Assembly (NCBI RefSeq): GCF_029887875.1
Contig: NZ_JARXRM010000028.1
Location: 208,150 to 272,149, forward strand
Direction of reading: 5' to 3'
Length of the DNA stretch: 64,000 nt
Source: Luteimonas endophytica
Lineage (GTDB): Bacteria; Pseudomonadota; Gammaproteobacteria; Xanthomonadales; Xanthomonadaceae
The translations under genes were made by a program, and so were the position numbers. The stretch's first letter is position 1. Each line of letters starts with the position of its first letter. A model generated the notes under the pieces. The model was not told where the DNA came from. It saw only the letters and a list, made by a program, of their open reading frames with translations, and made no database searches. Positions 36,516 through 45,412 of this stretch are shown here, one piece after another.

Positions 36516-38105
36516 TCAGGGTGCCGCCGGGTAGCCGTAGGTCGCGCCCACGCCCAGCGGGATGCCCAGCCCCCAGAAGGCCAGCAGGAAGCCGGTCCAG
36601 ACCACCAGCAGGGTGATCGAGAACGGCAGCATCAGCGCCAGCAGCGTGCCGATGCCGGCCGACTTCACGTAGCGCTGGCAAAACACCACCACCAGCGGGA
36701 AGTACGGCAGCAGCGGGGTGATGATGTTGGTGCTCGAATCGCCGACCCGGTACGCGGCCTGGGTCAGGTCCGGCGACACGCCCAGCTGCATCAGCATCGG
36801 CACCATGATGGCGCCGATCAGCGCCCACTTCGCCGAGGCCGAGCCCACCATCAGGTTGACGAAGCCGGACAGCAGCACGATGCCGATCAGGGTGATGCCC
36901 ATCGGGAAGCCCATCGCCTGCAGCCAGGCGGCGCCCTTGATCGCCATCAGCGCGCCGAGGTTGCTCTCGCCGAATGCGTAGATGAACTGCGCGGCGAAGA
37001 ACGCCATGACGATGTAGTAGGCCATGCTGCCCATCGCCTTGCTCATGCCCTGGATGATGTCGCGATGGCTCTTCACCGTGCCGGCGACGTAGCCGTAGAT
37101 CACGCCCGGGATCAGGAAGAACACGAAGATCAGCGCCACGATCGACTGCATCACCGGGGCCGCGGCCACCAGCAGCGGATGCCCGCCTTCCGGCACCGCC
37201 TCGGCCGGGGCGCGCCAGGCCGAGGTCTCGGGCATCAGCGACAGCGCGAACACGGCCAGCGCCACCAGCATGCCGAGCACCGCCAGCAGCAGGCCCTTGC
37301 GCTCGCGCGGGCCCAGCGCTTCCATGGTCTGGAACTCGCTGACGTCGCCGTCGATCTGGGTATTGCGCAGCCGCGGCTCGATCACCTTGTCGGTCAGGAA
37401 CCAGCCCACCCCGACCACCAGAAAGGTCGAGGCGGTGGTGAAGAAGTAGTTGTTGAGCGGATTGACGACCACGGTCGGGTCGAGGATCCGCGCCGCCTCC
37501 TGGCTGAGGCCGGCCAGCAGCGGGTCCAGGCTCGAGGGCACGAACAGCGTTGCCGAGAACCCGCCGGAGACGCCGGCGAACGCCGCGGCGATGCCGGCCA
37601 GCGGATGCCTCCCGGCCGCGTAGAAGATCACCGCGCCGAGCGGGATGACCAGCACGTAGCCGGCGTCCACCGCCACGTGGCTGAGCACGCCCACCGCGAT
37701 CAGCACCGGGGTGAGCAGCATCTTCGGGGTGAACGACAGGATCGCCCGCAGCCCGGCGCTGATGAAGCCGGTGTGCTCGGCCACGCCCAGGCCCAGCATC
37801 GCCACCAGCACCACGCCCAGCGGTGCGAAATTGACGAAGGTGCGCACCATCTGCGCCATGAACTCGGTGAAGCTGGCGCCGGCGAGCATGTTGCGGATCT
37901 GGATCGGATCGCCGCTGCGCGGGTCGAGCTCGGCGAAGTCGACATTGGCCAGCAGCGCCGAGACCACCCAGACCACCACCATCAGGATCAGGAACAGCAT
38001 CGCCGGATCCGGCAGCTTGTTGCCGACGCGCTCGACCGCATCGAGGAATCGGGTCACCAGGTTGCGCGAGGCGATCGCGCCCCCGGGGCTGGGCTGCTGG
38101 CTCAT
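36516..38105 (-). CDS. AbgT family transporter
   Basis: 529 residues with about a dozen helices and the hairpin loops of the AbgT fold: HVAVDAGYVLVIPLGAVIFY, GGFSATLFVPSSLDPLLAGL and VGDSSTNIITPLLPYFPLVV are conserved. Family members import p-aminobenzoyl-glutamate or export sulfonamides. The length and start (ATG 38105) are normal. It is flanked on both sides by REP elements. Confidence 0.92.
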   Translation of the reverse strand: MSQQPSPGGAIASRNLVTRFLDAVERVGNKLPDPAMLFLILMVVVWVVSALLANVDFAELDPRSGDPIQIRNMLAGASFTEFMAQMVRTFVNFAPLGVVLVAMLGLGVAEHTGFISAGLRAILSFTPKMLLTPVLIAVGVLSHVAVDAGYVLVIPLGAVIFYAAGRHPLAGIAAAFAGVSGGFSATLFVPSSLDPLLAGLSQEAARILDPTVVVNPLNNYFFTTASTFLVVGVGWFLTDKVIEPRLRNTQIDGDVSEFQTMEALGPRERKGLLLAVLGMLVALAVFALSLMPETSAWRAPAEAVPEGGHPLLVAAAPVMQSIVALIFVFFLIPGVIYGYVAGTVKSHRDIIQGMSKAMGSMAYYIVMAFFAAQFIYAFGESNLGALMAIKGAAWLQAMGFPMGITLIGIVLLSGFVNLMVGSASAKWALIGAIMVPMLMQLGVSPDLTQAAYRVGDSSTNIITPLLPYFPLVVVFCQRYVKSAGIGTLLALMLPFSITLLVVWTGFLLAFWGLGIPLGVGATYGYPAAP

Positions 38106-38240
38106 GCGCAGGCTCCTGTGGCTGGGATGAATCGCCGCATCCTAGCAGCACCGCGCCCCGGCCGGCGGGCCGGACCCACCCGCCGCCTTCGGGTCATGGC
38201 CCCTGCCGGCCGGCGCCGGTCCACCGGACCGCCCCTCGCA

Positions 38241-38345
38241 GGCGCGTGCCATGCACGCGAAGACCGGCGCGGCCGGGAACCCCGGGAATCGCTGCCGATC
38301 CGGCCGGAGGATTCCGCGGCTTCGCGGCCATGGCCGCTCCTACGG
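38241..38345. repeat. GTAG-type REP element, copy 3
   Basis: Unit B (GCGCGTGCCATGCACGCGAA, 38242-38261) faces unit A (GCGGCCATGGCCGCTCCTAC, 38324-38343) about 60 bp away. It lies between AbgT and kynA, both on the - strand. Confidence 0.85.
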
Positions 38346-38368
38346 GGAAGACCCGCCGCTCGGCGAAG

Positions 38369-39241
38369 TCAGCCGCCCGGCTCCGGGGCCGGGCCGATGT
38401 GGGTGCGCACCTCGAACAGCTCCGGGAAGAACGTCAGCTCCAGCGCCTGCTTGAGAAACCCCACGCCGCTGGAGCCGCCGGTGCCGCGCTTGAAGCCGAT
38501 GATCCGCATCACCGTGCGCATGTGGCGGAAGCGCCACAGCTGGAACTGGGTCTCCAGATCCACCAGGTCCTCGCACAGCGAGTACTCGCGCCAGTAGCTG
38601 TCGGTGTCTTCGTAGATCGCGCCGAGCACCGGCAGCAGCTCCCGGTCCAGGGCGTGCGGCTGGCTCCAGTCGCGCTCCAGGTGGTGTGCCGGAATCGCGT
38701 GCCCCCAGCGCGCCAGGTAGCGCAGGAACTCGTCGTAGAGGCTCGGCGCCTCCAGCGCCGCGCGCAGCCCGGCCTGGCCTTCCGGATCGTGGGCGAACAC
38801 CCGCAGCATGCCCGCGTTCTTGTTGCCCAGCAGGAACTCCACGGTGCGGTACTGCAGCGACTGGAACCCGGAAGACGGGCCGAGGATGCCGCGGAACTCC
38901 AGATATTCGGCCGGGGTGAGGGTCTCCAGCACCGACCACTGCTCGGTCAGCTGCCGCAGCACCTGCTTGCAGCGCGCCAGCACCTTGCGGCAGCGCCAGA
39001 CCTCGTCGCGGCGCAGATGGGCGATCGCCGCGGTCAGCTCGTGGATCACCAGCTTGATCCACAGCTCCGAGACCTGGTGCTGGACGATGAACAGCATCTC
39101 GTCGTGGTGCGGCGGATCGGACAGCGGCTGCTGCGCCGCCAGCAGGCGGTCCAGGCGCAGGTAGCCGGCATAGGTCAGGCGGCCGTCCAGGTCGGTGTGG
39201 ATCCCGGCCTCCAGGGGGCGTTCGTTGCGTTCGATGGTCAT
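38369..39241 (-). CDS. kynA: Tryptophan 2,3-dioxygenase
   Basis: 290 residues, a heme dioxygenase. Signature stretches are [36 protein letters not shown] and [18 protein letters not shown], where the His of FRHMR is the heme ligand. It converts tryptophan to N-formylkynurenine. I start at ATG 39241 ([18 protein letters not shown]); the longer frame is not conserved. No other kyn gene is in the window, so later steps must be elsewhere. Confidence 0.96.
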   Translation of the reverse strand: MTIERNERPLEAGIHTDLDGRLTYAGYLRLDRLLAAQQPLSDPPHHDEMLFIVQHQVSELWIKLVIHELTAAIAHLRRDEVWRCRKVLARCKQVLRQLTEQWSVLETLTPAEYLEFRGILGPSSGFQSLQYRTVEFLLGNKNAGMLRVFAHDPEGQAGLRAALEAPSLYDEFLRYLARWGHAIPAHHLERDWSQPHALDRELLPVLGAIYEDTDSYWREYSLCEDLVDLETQFQLWRFRHMRTVMRIIGFKRGTGGSSGVGFLKQALELTFFPELFEVRTHIGPAPEPGG

Positions 39242-39360
39242 CGGCGCAGGGTACCGCAACCGGGCACCGGGGCCGTCATGCAATCGCCATCGCTTCGGTG
39301 CACAATCAAGCCAGCCGGGGGGCCGGAAAAGCATCTTTCTTTTCCAGGGGAGTACCACTC

Positions 39361-42300
39361 ATGCGCGGTATCGGTCGCCAGCTCTGGCTGGCATTGCTGT
39401 TGTCCTGCGGCATCGGTTCGGCCCAGGCCCAGGTGGTCATCAGCCAGGTCTACGGCGGCGGCGGCAACAGCGGCGCCACCTTCACCAACGACTACGTCGA
39501 GCTGTTCAACCGCGGCGCGGATCCGGTCGCACTGTCCGGCAAGTCGATCCAGTACGCCAGCGCCACCGGCACCGGCAATTTCGGTGCAGGCTCTTCGCAG
39601 CTGCTGGCGCTGCCCGGCGACACCATCGAGCCCGGCGGCTACTACCTGGTGGCCCTGGCCGGCGGCAGCACGGGGGTGCCGCTGCCCGCGGCCGATGCCT
39701 CCGGCACCATCAACATGGCGGGCGCCTCGGGCAAGGCCGCCCTGGTCGACTCCACCAGCAGCCTGGGCTGCAACGGCGGCAGCAATCCCTGCACGCCGGC
39801 GCAGGAAGCGCTGATCCTCGACCTGGTCGGGTTCGGCGGGGCCAACTATTTCGAGGGCGACGGCGCCGCGCCCGGACTGAACAACTCCACCGCGGGGTTC
39901 CGCGCCGACGCCGGCTGCACCGACAGCGACGACAACGCCGCCGACTTCGGCACCGGCACTCCGGCCCCGCGCAACAGCAGCACCGTCCCCAACATCTGCG
40001 GCGGCGGCGGAGAGATCTACCTCAGCATCGCCGACACCAGTGCCGCCGAAGGCGACGCGGGCACCACCCCGTTCTTCTTCACCATCAGCCTCAACCAGCC
40101 CGCGGGCGCGGGCGGGGTAAGCGTCGACTACGCCACCGCCGACGCCAGCGCGGTGGCCGGCGAGGACTACGCGTCCGCCAGCGGCACGGTGCAGATCGAC
40201 GAGGGCCAGAGTTCGGTCACGGTCACCGTCGACGTGACCGGCGACGCCGTCACCGAGCCGGACGAGACCTTCCTCGTGGTCCTCGACAACGCCGGCGGCG
40301 CGCTCATCGCCAGGGCCGAGGCCACCGGCACCATCCTCAACGACGACATCGAGACCCTCGCCATCCACCAGATCCAGGGCAGCGGACAGCTCTCGCCGTA
40401 CGACGGCCAGGCCGTCGCCACCGAGGGCATCGTCACCGGGCGCAAGAACAACGGCTTTTTCCTGCAGGGCGCGGACGGCGAGGACGACGGCGACCCGGCC
40501 ACCTCCGAGGGCGTGTTCGTGTTCACCGGGGGCGCGCCGCCGGACGCCGCCGCGGTCGGCAACCGGGTCCTGGTGCAGGGCACCGTCGATGAGTACGTCC
40601 CGGCCGCCGACCCGCACCAGCTGCCGCTGACCGAGATCGTCTCGCCCACCGTGGTACAGCTGTCCAGCGGCCATGCGATGCCGGCGCCGGTGGCGCTGAC
40701 CGTGGACACCCCGAACGCCGACGGCGGGCTGGAGCAGCTCGAGCACCTGGAGGGGATGCGGGTGACCGCGCCCGCCTTCACCGTGGTCGCGCCGACCGGC
40801 GGCTTCACCAACGAGCCGTCCGCGACCGGCAACAGCAACGGTCGCTTCGCGGTGGTGGTGACCGGCACCGCGCGGCCATTCCGCGAGCCCGGTATCCAGG
40901 TTCCGGACCCGGACCCCTCCGGCAGCACCGCCACCGACATCCCGCGCTGGGATTTCAACCCCGAGCTGATCGCGGTCAACAGCACCACGATCGGCGCGCC
41001 GGCGGCCGACGTGGCGGCCGGCTGCCAGATCGTCGACGGGTCGCTCACCGGGCCACTCGACTACACCTTCCGTCGCTACACGATCTATCCCGAAGGCGAG
41101 CTCGCGGTCGAGTGCGGCCAGGCCGGCCAGCCGCGGGCGGCGCAGCTGCCGGCGCCCGACCACGCCACCTTCGCCACCTACAACCTCGAACGCTTCTTCG
41201 ACACCGAGAACGATCCGGCGACCGGCGAGCCCGTGCTGACCCCGGAGGCGCTGGAACGACGCCTCGGCAAGGCCTCCCTCGGCATCCGCCAGTTCCTCCA
41301 TGCGCCGGACGTCCTCGGCGTGACCGAGGTCGAGAACCTGCCGGTGCTGCAGGCCCTGGCAGAGCGCATCAACGCGGATGCCGTCGGCGCCGGCCAGCCC
41401 GATCCGGGCTACGTCGCCTGGCTCGAGGAAGGCAACGACGTCGGCGGCATCGACGTCGGCTTCCTCGCCCGCACCGGCGAGGTGGGCGCGGGCGTGCCGC
41501 GGGTCGAGGTGCTCACGGTCGAGCAGGTCGGCGCCGACGCGATGCTGGACAACCCCGACGGCTCCACCACCCTGCTCAACGACCGCCCGCCGCTGGTGAT
41601 GGACGCGGTGGTGCATTTCGCCGACGGCCGCAGCTTCCCGGTGACCGCGATCGTGGTGCATCAGAGGTCGCTCAGCGGCATCGACAGCGAGGATCCGGGC
41701 AGCAGCGGCTGGGCCACCGGCGGGCAGCGCGTCCGCGCCAAGCGCCAGGCCCAGGCCGAGTACCTGGCCGGCGTGATCGACGGCATGCAGGAGGGCGACC
41801 CGGCGCGCAACATCGTGGTGCTGGGCGACTTCAACGCCTTCCAGTTCAACGATGGCTACGTCGACGCGCTGGGCGTGGTGACCGGCCAGCCGTCGCCGGA
41901 CGACGAGACCGCCGTGAACGGCGATGGTGCCGACCTGGTCGAACCGGACCTGCGCAACACCACCCTCGATGCCCCGGCCGACGAGCGCTACTCCTTCGTG
42001 TTCGACTACCAGGCGCAGGCGCTCGACCACGTGCTGGTCAACCAGGCGATCCTCGCCTCGCCCGAACTCGACGGGCATTCGATCAGCCACGCGCGCATCA
42101 ACGCCGACTTCCCGGAGGTGGCGCGCAACGATCCGGCGACCCCGACGCGGCTGTCCGACCACGACCCGACCGTGCTGCTGGTGCGCCTGGGCGCGCTCAG
42201 CTTCGCCGACCTGGCGGTGATGGCCGAGGCGATCGAGTCCAGCGTCGTGGTCGGCGGCGCGCTGGAGTACGCGGTCACGGTGAGCAACGACGGTCCGGAC

Positions 42301-42921
42301 CAGGCGCTGTTCCCGGGCGTCGGGTTCTCGCTGGATGCGCAGCTCGGCGACCTGGCGGTCTCGGCCCCGGCGGGATGGAGCTGCGACGCCCCCACCAGCG
42401 GCAGCGACAGCACCTCGGTCGCCTGTACCGCCGACGCGCTGGATGCCGGCGCGGAGGCGGTGTTCGGGCTGAGCGCCACCGCGCCGGAGAGCACGGTGGG
42501 CGCCAGCGTGGCGCTCGCGGCCGCCGCCACCTCGCAGACCAGCGATCCGGACGAAGGCGACAACGACGCCAGCGCCTCGATCGAGGTGACCGAGCAGCCG
42601 CCCGAGGTGCCCGAGCTGCAGAACGGCGTGGCCGTGACCGGGCTGGAAGGCGCGGCCGGCGAGGCGCACCTGTACCGGATCGAGGTGCCGGAAGGCGCGC
42701 GCAACCTGCGCGTCCTCAGCTATGGCGGCAGCGGCGACGTGACCCTGTTCCTGCGTCACGGCGAGCCGCCCACCGCGGACGAGTACGACGCCCGCTCGGC
42801 GCGTCCGGGCAACAACGAGGTCGTCCACGTCGGCGCACCCGCGGCCGGCACCTGGTACGTCCGCCTGGTCGGCGAACGCGCCCATGCCCGGGTCTCGCTG
42901 CGGGCGAGCTTCACGCCCTGA
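39361..42921 (+). CDS. Secreted ExeM/NucH-type extracellular endonuclease
   Basis: 1186 residues. After a signal peptide (cut after AQA, ~23) come a lamin-tail (LTD) domain (~25-215), a Calx-beta domain (~217-330), an OB-fold-rich region (~334-595), an endonuclease/exonuclease/phosphatase domain (~600-940, with ATYNLERFFD, GVTEVENL, VLGDFNAFQ and LSDHDP), a DUF11-type domain (~946-1080) and a C-terminal pre-peptidase-like domain (~1086-1186). It would cut extracellular DNA for nutrients or biofilm turnover. AGGGGAG precedes ATG 39361, and a strong terminator follows. Confidence 0.93.
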   Translation: MRGIGRQLWLALLLSCGIGSAQAQVVISQVYGGGGNSGATFTNDYVELFNRGADPVALSGKSIQYASATGTGNFGAGSSQLLALPGDTIEPGGYYLVALAGGSTGVPLPAADASGTINMAGASGKAALVDSTSSLGCNGGSNPCTPAQEALILDLVGFGGANYFEGDGAAPGLNNSTAGFRADAGCTDSDDNAADFGTGTPAPRNSSTVPNICGGGGEIYLSIADTSAAEGDAGTTPFFFTISLNQPAGAGGVSVDYATADASAVAGEDYASASGTVQIDEGQSSVTVTVDVTGDAVTEPDETFLVVLDNAGGALIARAEATGTILNDDIETLAIHQIQGSGQLSPYDGQAVATEGIVTGRKNNGFFLQGADGEDDGDPATSEGVFVFTGGAPPDAAAVGNRVLVQGTVDEYVPAADPHQLPLTEIVSPTVVQLSSGHAMPAPVALTVDTPNADGGLEQLEHLEGMRVTAPAFTVVAPTGGFTNEPSATGNSNGRFAVVVTGTARPFREPGIQVPDPDPSGSTATDIPRWDFNPELIAVNSTTIGAPAADVAAGCQIVDGSLTGPLDYTFRRYTIYPEGELAVECGQAGQPRAAQLPAPDHATFATYNLERFFDTENDPATGEPVLTPEALERRLGKASLGIRQFLHAPDVLGVTEVENLPVLQALAERINADAVGAGQPDPGYVAWLEEGNDVGGIDVGFLARTGEVGAGVPRVEVLTVEQVGADAMLDNPDGSTTLLNDRPPLVMDAVVHFADGRSFPVTAIVVHQRSLSGIDSEDPGSSGWATGGQRVRAKRQAQAEYLAGVIDGMQEGDPARNIVVLGDFNAFQFNDGYVDALGVVTGQPSPDDETAVNGDGADLVEPDLRNTTLDAPADERYSFVFDYQAQALDHVLVNQAILASPELDGHSISHARINADFPEVARNDPATPTRLSDHDPTVLLVRLGALSFADLAVMAEAIESSVVVGGALEYAVTVSNDGPDQALFPGVGFSLDAQLGDLAVSAPAGWSCDAPTSGSDSTSVACTADALDAGAEAVFGLSATAPESTVGASVALAAAATSQTSDPDEGDNDASASIEVTEQPPEVPELQNGVAVTGLEGAAGEAHLYRIEVPEGARNLRVLSYGGSGDVTLFLRHGEPPTADEYDARSARPGNNEVVHVGAPAAGTWYVRLVGERAHARVSLRASFTP

Positions 42922-42948
42922 CCCGGCGTAACACCCCGACCCTCCTCG

Positions 42949-42976
42949 AACCCCGGCTCCGGCCGGGGTTCTTTTT
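42949..42976 (+). terminator. Intrinsic terminator of the nuclease gene
   Basis: AACCCCGGC (42949-42957) pairs perfectly with GCCGGGGTT (42962-42970), loop TCCG, followed by C and five T. It lies 27 bp after the stop codon. Confidence 0.92.
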
Positions 42977-42980
42977 CGCC

Positions 42981-43092
42981 GCATGGAAGCGGCCCAGGGC
43001 GTCGAAGACCACGGATGGCTCCGTTCGAGCAGGCGGCGGTGCCGGGCATCCCCAACCGCGCCGGCGCTCGCGTGCATGGCACGCGCCTACGG
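42981..43092. repeat. GTAG-type REP element, copy 4 (one unit degenerate)
   Basis: A decayed unit A (around 42981-43005) faces an intact unit B (GCGTGCATGGCACGCGCCTA, about 43070-43089). It lies between the nuclease terminator and pdhA. Confidence 0.7.
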
Positions 43093-43207
43093 AGCCGCTG
43101 CGATCCCGGGGCGGCACAGCCGCGCGTTCATGTCATGACGCAACGCGCAACGGGCCGTTACGGTGGAACGGTTAAGATTGGCGGCCCCCGAAGCCGACCG
43201 CCTGCGC

Positions 43208-44281
43208 ATGACCGTCGCCGCGACTTTCGAGATCGAATACCTGCAATACCTCGGCCCGGACGGCAAGCCGGTCGCCGATTTCCCGGCGGCCTTCGCCGAC
43301 CCGGCGGCCCTGCTGCCGCTGTTCAAGGAAATGCTGTTCGTGCGCACCTTCGACACCAAGTCGATCGCGCTGCAGCGCACCGGCAAGCTCGGCACCTACG
43401 CCTCCAGCCTCGGCCACGAGGCCACCCATGTCGGCATCGGCGCCTCGATGCGGCCGGAGGACGTGTTCGCGCCCAGCTACCGCGAGTACGGCGCGCAGTT
43501 CATGCGCGGCGTGCGGCCGCGCGAGGTCCTGATGTACTGGGGCGGCGACGAGCGCGGCAACGACTTCGAGGGGCCGCGCCATGACTTCTCGTGGTCGGTA
43601 CCGATCTCCACCCAGTGCCTGCACGCGGCCGGCGCCGCGCTGGCGTTCAAGCTGCGCCGCGAGCCGCGGCTGGCGGTGGCCTGCTGCGGCGACGGCGGCT
43701 CTTCGAAGACGGACTTCTACGCGGCGCTCAATTCCGCCGGCGCCTACACCCTGCCGCTGGTGCTGTGCGTGATCAACAACGGCTGGGCGATCTCGGTGCC
43801 ACGCTCGGCGCAGACCGGGGCCAAGACCCTGGCCCAGAAGGGCATCGCCGGCGGCCTGCACTGCCTGCAGGTGGACGGCAACGACCTCGTCGCGGTGATG
43901 GAGGGCATGCGCCGGGCCACCGAGCGCGCGCGCGGCGGCGAGGGCGGCACCGTCATCGAATTGCTGACCTACCGCCTGCACGACCACACCACCGCCGACG
44001 ACGCCCGCCGCTACCGCTCGGAGGAGGAGGTAAAGGAAGCCTGGAAGCGCGATCCGGTGCCGCGCCTGCGCGCCTTCCTCGCCGCCAGCAAGCTCTGGGA
44101 CGAGCAGCAGGAAAAGGCCTGGGCCGAGGAATGCGGCAAGCGCGTCGACGCCGAGATCAACGCCTATCTGGAGTCGAAGGTGCAGCCGGTCGAGGCGATG
44201 TTCGACCATCTGTACGCCGATCCGCCCGCCGACCTGCTGGCGCAGCGCGAAGCCGCCATCGCCCTGGAGAAGCGCTCGTGA
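43208..44281 (+). CDS. pdhA: Pyruvate dehydrogenase E1 component, alpha subunit
   Basis: 357 residues. The thiamine diphosphate motif is GDGGSSKTDFYAALNSAG with the distal Asn in VLCVINNGWAIS. The alpha-type segments GHEATHVGIGASM and YRLHDHTTADDA are present. It decarboxylates pyruvate in the alpha2-beta2 E1 of the dehydrogenase complex; a branched-chain 2-oxoacid substrate cannot be excluded by sequence alone. Start ATG 43208 is set by the family N-terminus. It overlaps pdhB by 4 bp. Confidence 0.92.
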   Translation: MTVAATFEIEYLQYLGPDGKPVADFPAAFADPAALLPLFKEMLFVRTFDTKSIALQRTGKLGTYASSLGHEATHVGIGASMRPEDVFAPSYREYGAQFMRGVRPREVLMYWGGDERGNDFEGPRHDFSWSVPISTQCLHAAGAALAFKLRREPRLAVACCGDGGSSKTDFYAALNSAGAYTLPLVLCVINNGWAISVPRSAQTGAKTLAQKGIAGGLHCLQVDGNDLVAVMEGMRRATERARGGEGGTVIELLTYRLHDHTTADDARRYRSEEEVKEAWKRDPVPRLRAFLAASKLWDEQQEKAWAEECGKRVDAEINAYLESKVQPVEAMFDHLYADPPADLLAQREAAIALEKRS

Positions 44282-45330
44282 GCGCTGCCAAGTCGCCCTC
44301 GAAGCAGTCCTCCCCTGGCGCCGGCGAAGCCGCGGCCCCGACCAAGCCCGACACCCCGATCACCCTGATCGAGGCCATCACCCAGGCGCTGGCCTGGGAA
44401 ATGCGCAACGACGAGAGCGTGGTGGTGCTGGGCGAGGACGTCGGCGTCAACGGCGGCGTGTTCCGCGCCACCGCCGGGCTGCAACAGCGCTTCGGCGACG
44501 AGCGCGTGCTCGACACCCCGCTGGACGAGACCACCATCGCCGGGCTCACCGTGGGCATGGCCGCGCAGGGCATGAAGCCGGTGGCCGAGGCCCAGTTCGA
44601 CGGCTTCATGTACCCGATGGTCGACCACATCGTCTGCCACGCGGTGCGCCTGCGCACCCGCACCCGCGGCCGGCTGCACTGCCCGATGGTGCTGCGCGTG
44701 CCCTGGGGCGGCGGGATCCGCGCGCCGGAGCACCACAGCGAGGCCAACGAGGCGATCTTCACCAACGTGCCCGGCCTGCGCGTGGTCATGCCCTCCTCGC
44801 CGGCGCGCGCGTACGGCCTGCTGTTGGCGGCGATCCGCGACCCGGACCCGGTGATCTACTTCGAGCCCAAGCGCATCTACCGCCAGTACAAGGAGCTGGT
44901 CCCCGACGACGGCGAGGCGCTGCCGCTGGATGTCTGCTACGTCCTGCGCGATGGCGACGACATCACCCTGGTCACCTGGGGCGCGCAGGTGAAGGAAACG
45001 CTGGAGGCCGCCGAGCGGCTGGCCGCGGACGGCATCTCCGCCGAGGTGATCGACGTGGCCACCCTCAAGCCGCTCGATTTCGACACGATCGCCGAGTCGG
45101 TGGCCAAGACCGGCCGCTGCGTGATCGTGCACGAGGCGCCGAAGACCGCGGGCTTCGGCGCGGAGATCGCCGCGCGCCTGGCCGAGGAGTCGATGTACGA
45201 CCTGCTGGCGCCGGTCGAGCGCGTCACCGGATACGACACCCACATCCCGCTGTTCCGGCTGGAGATGAAGTACCTGCCCAGCGTCGACCGGGTGGTCGCG
45301 GCCGCGAAGCGGGTGCTGGCGGCCGGCTGA
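44278..45330 (+). CDS. pdhB: Pyruvate dehydrogenase E1 component, beta subunit
   Basis: 350 residues from GTG 44278 (GTGA overlap with pdhA). An Ala/Pro/Ser-rich N-terminal extension of ~25 residues precedes the conserved ITLIEAITQALAWEM. Further signatures are VVVLGEDVGVNGGVFRAT, DTPLDETTIAGLTVGMA and LRVPWGGGIRAPEHHSEANE. With PdhA it forms E1. Confidence 0.93.
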   Translation: MSAAKSPSKQSSPGAGEAAAPTKPDTPITLIEAITQALAWEMRNDESVVVLGEDVGVNGGVFRATAGLQQRFGDERVLDTPLDETTIAGLTVGMAAQGMKPVAEAQFDGFMYPMVDHIVCHAVRLRTRTRGRLHCPMVLRVPWGGGIRAPEHHSEANEAIFTNVPGLRVVMPSSPARAYGLLLAAIRDPDPVIYFEPKRIYRQYKELVPDDGEALPLDVCYVLRDGDDITLVTWGAQVKETLEAAERLAADGISAEVIDVATLKPLDFDTIAESVAKTGRCVIVHEAPKTAGFGAEIAARLAEESMYDLLAPVERVTGYDTHIPLFRLEMKYLPSVDRVVAAAKRVLAAG

Positions 45331-45368
45331 GCGCCGCGGGGCCAGCGGGACCGCAACACGAAACAACC

Positions 45369-45392
45369 GCCGGCGCCCGACCGGGCGCCGGC
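45369..45392. repeat. Hairpin between pdhB and pdhC
   Basis: A perfect 10-bp stem (45369-45378 with 45383-45392, GACC loop) lies in the 82-bp gap, 20 bp before the pdhC start. There is no T tract. It could tune the E1/E2 ratio by RNA stability or partial termination. Confidence 0.7.
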
Positions 45393-45412
45393 CGAACAGG
45401 ACGACGATCGAC

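Noticed and set aside
39238-43077. A 1279-residue open frame on the - strand opposite the nuclease gene
   Set aside because: The + strand gene has a signal peptide, six recognisable domains, a ribosome site and a terminator; the - strand frame has none of these.
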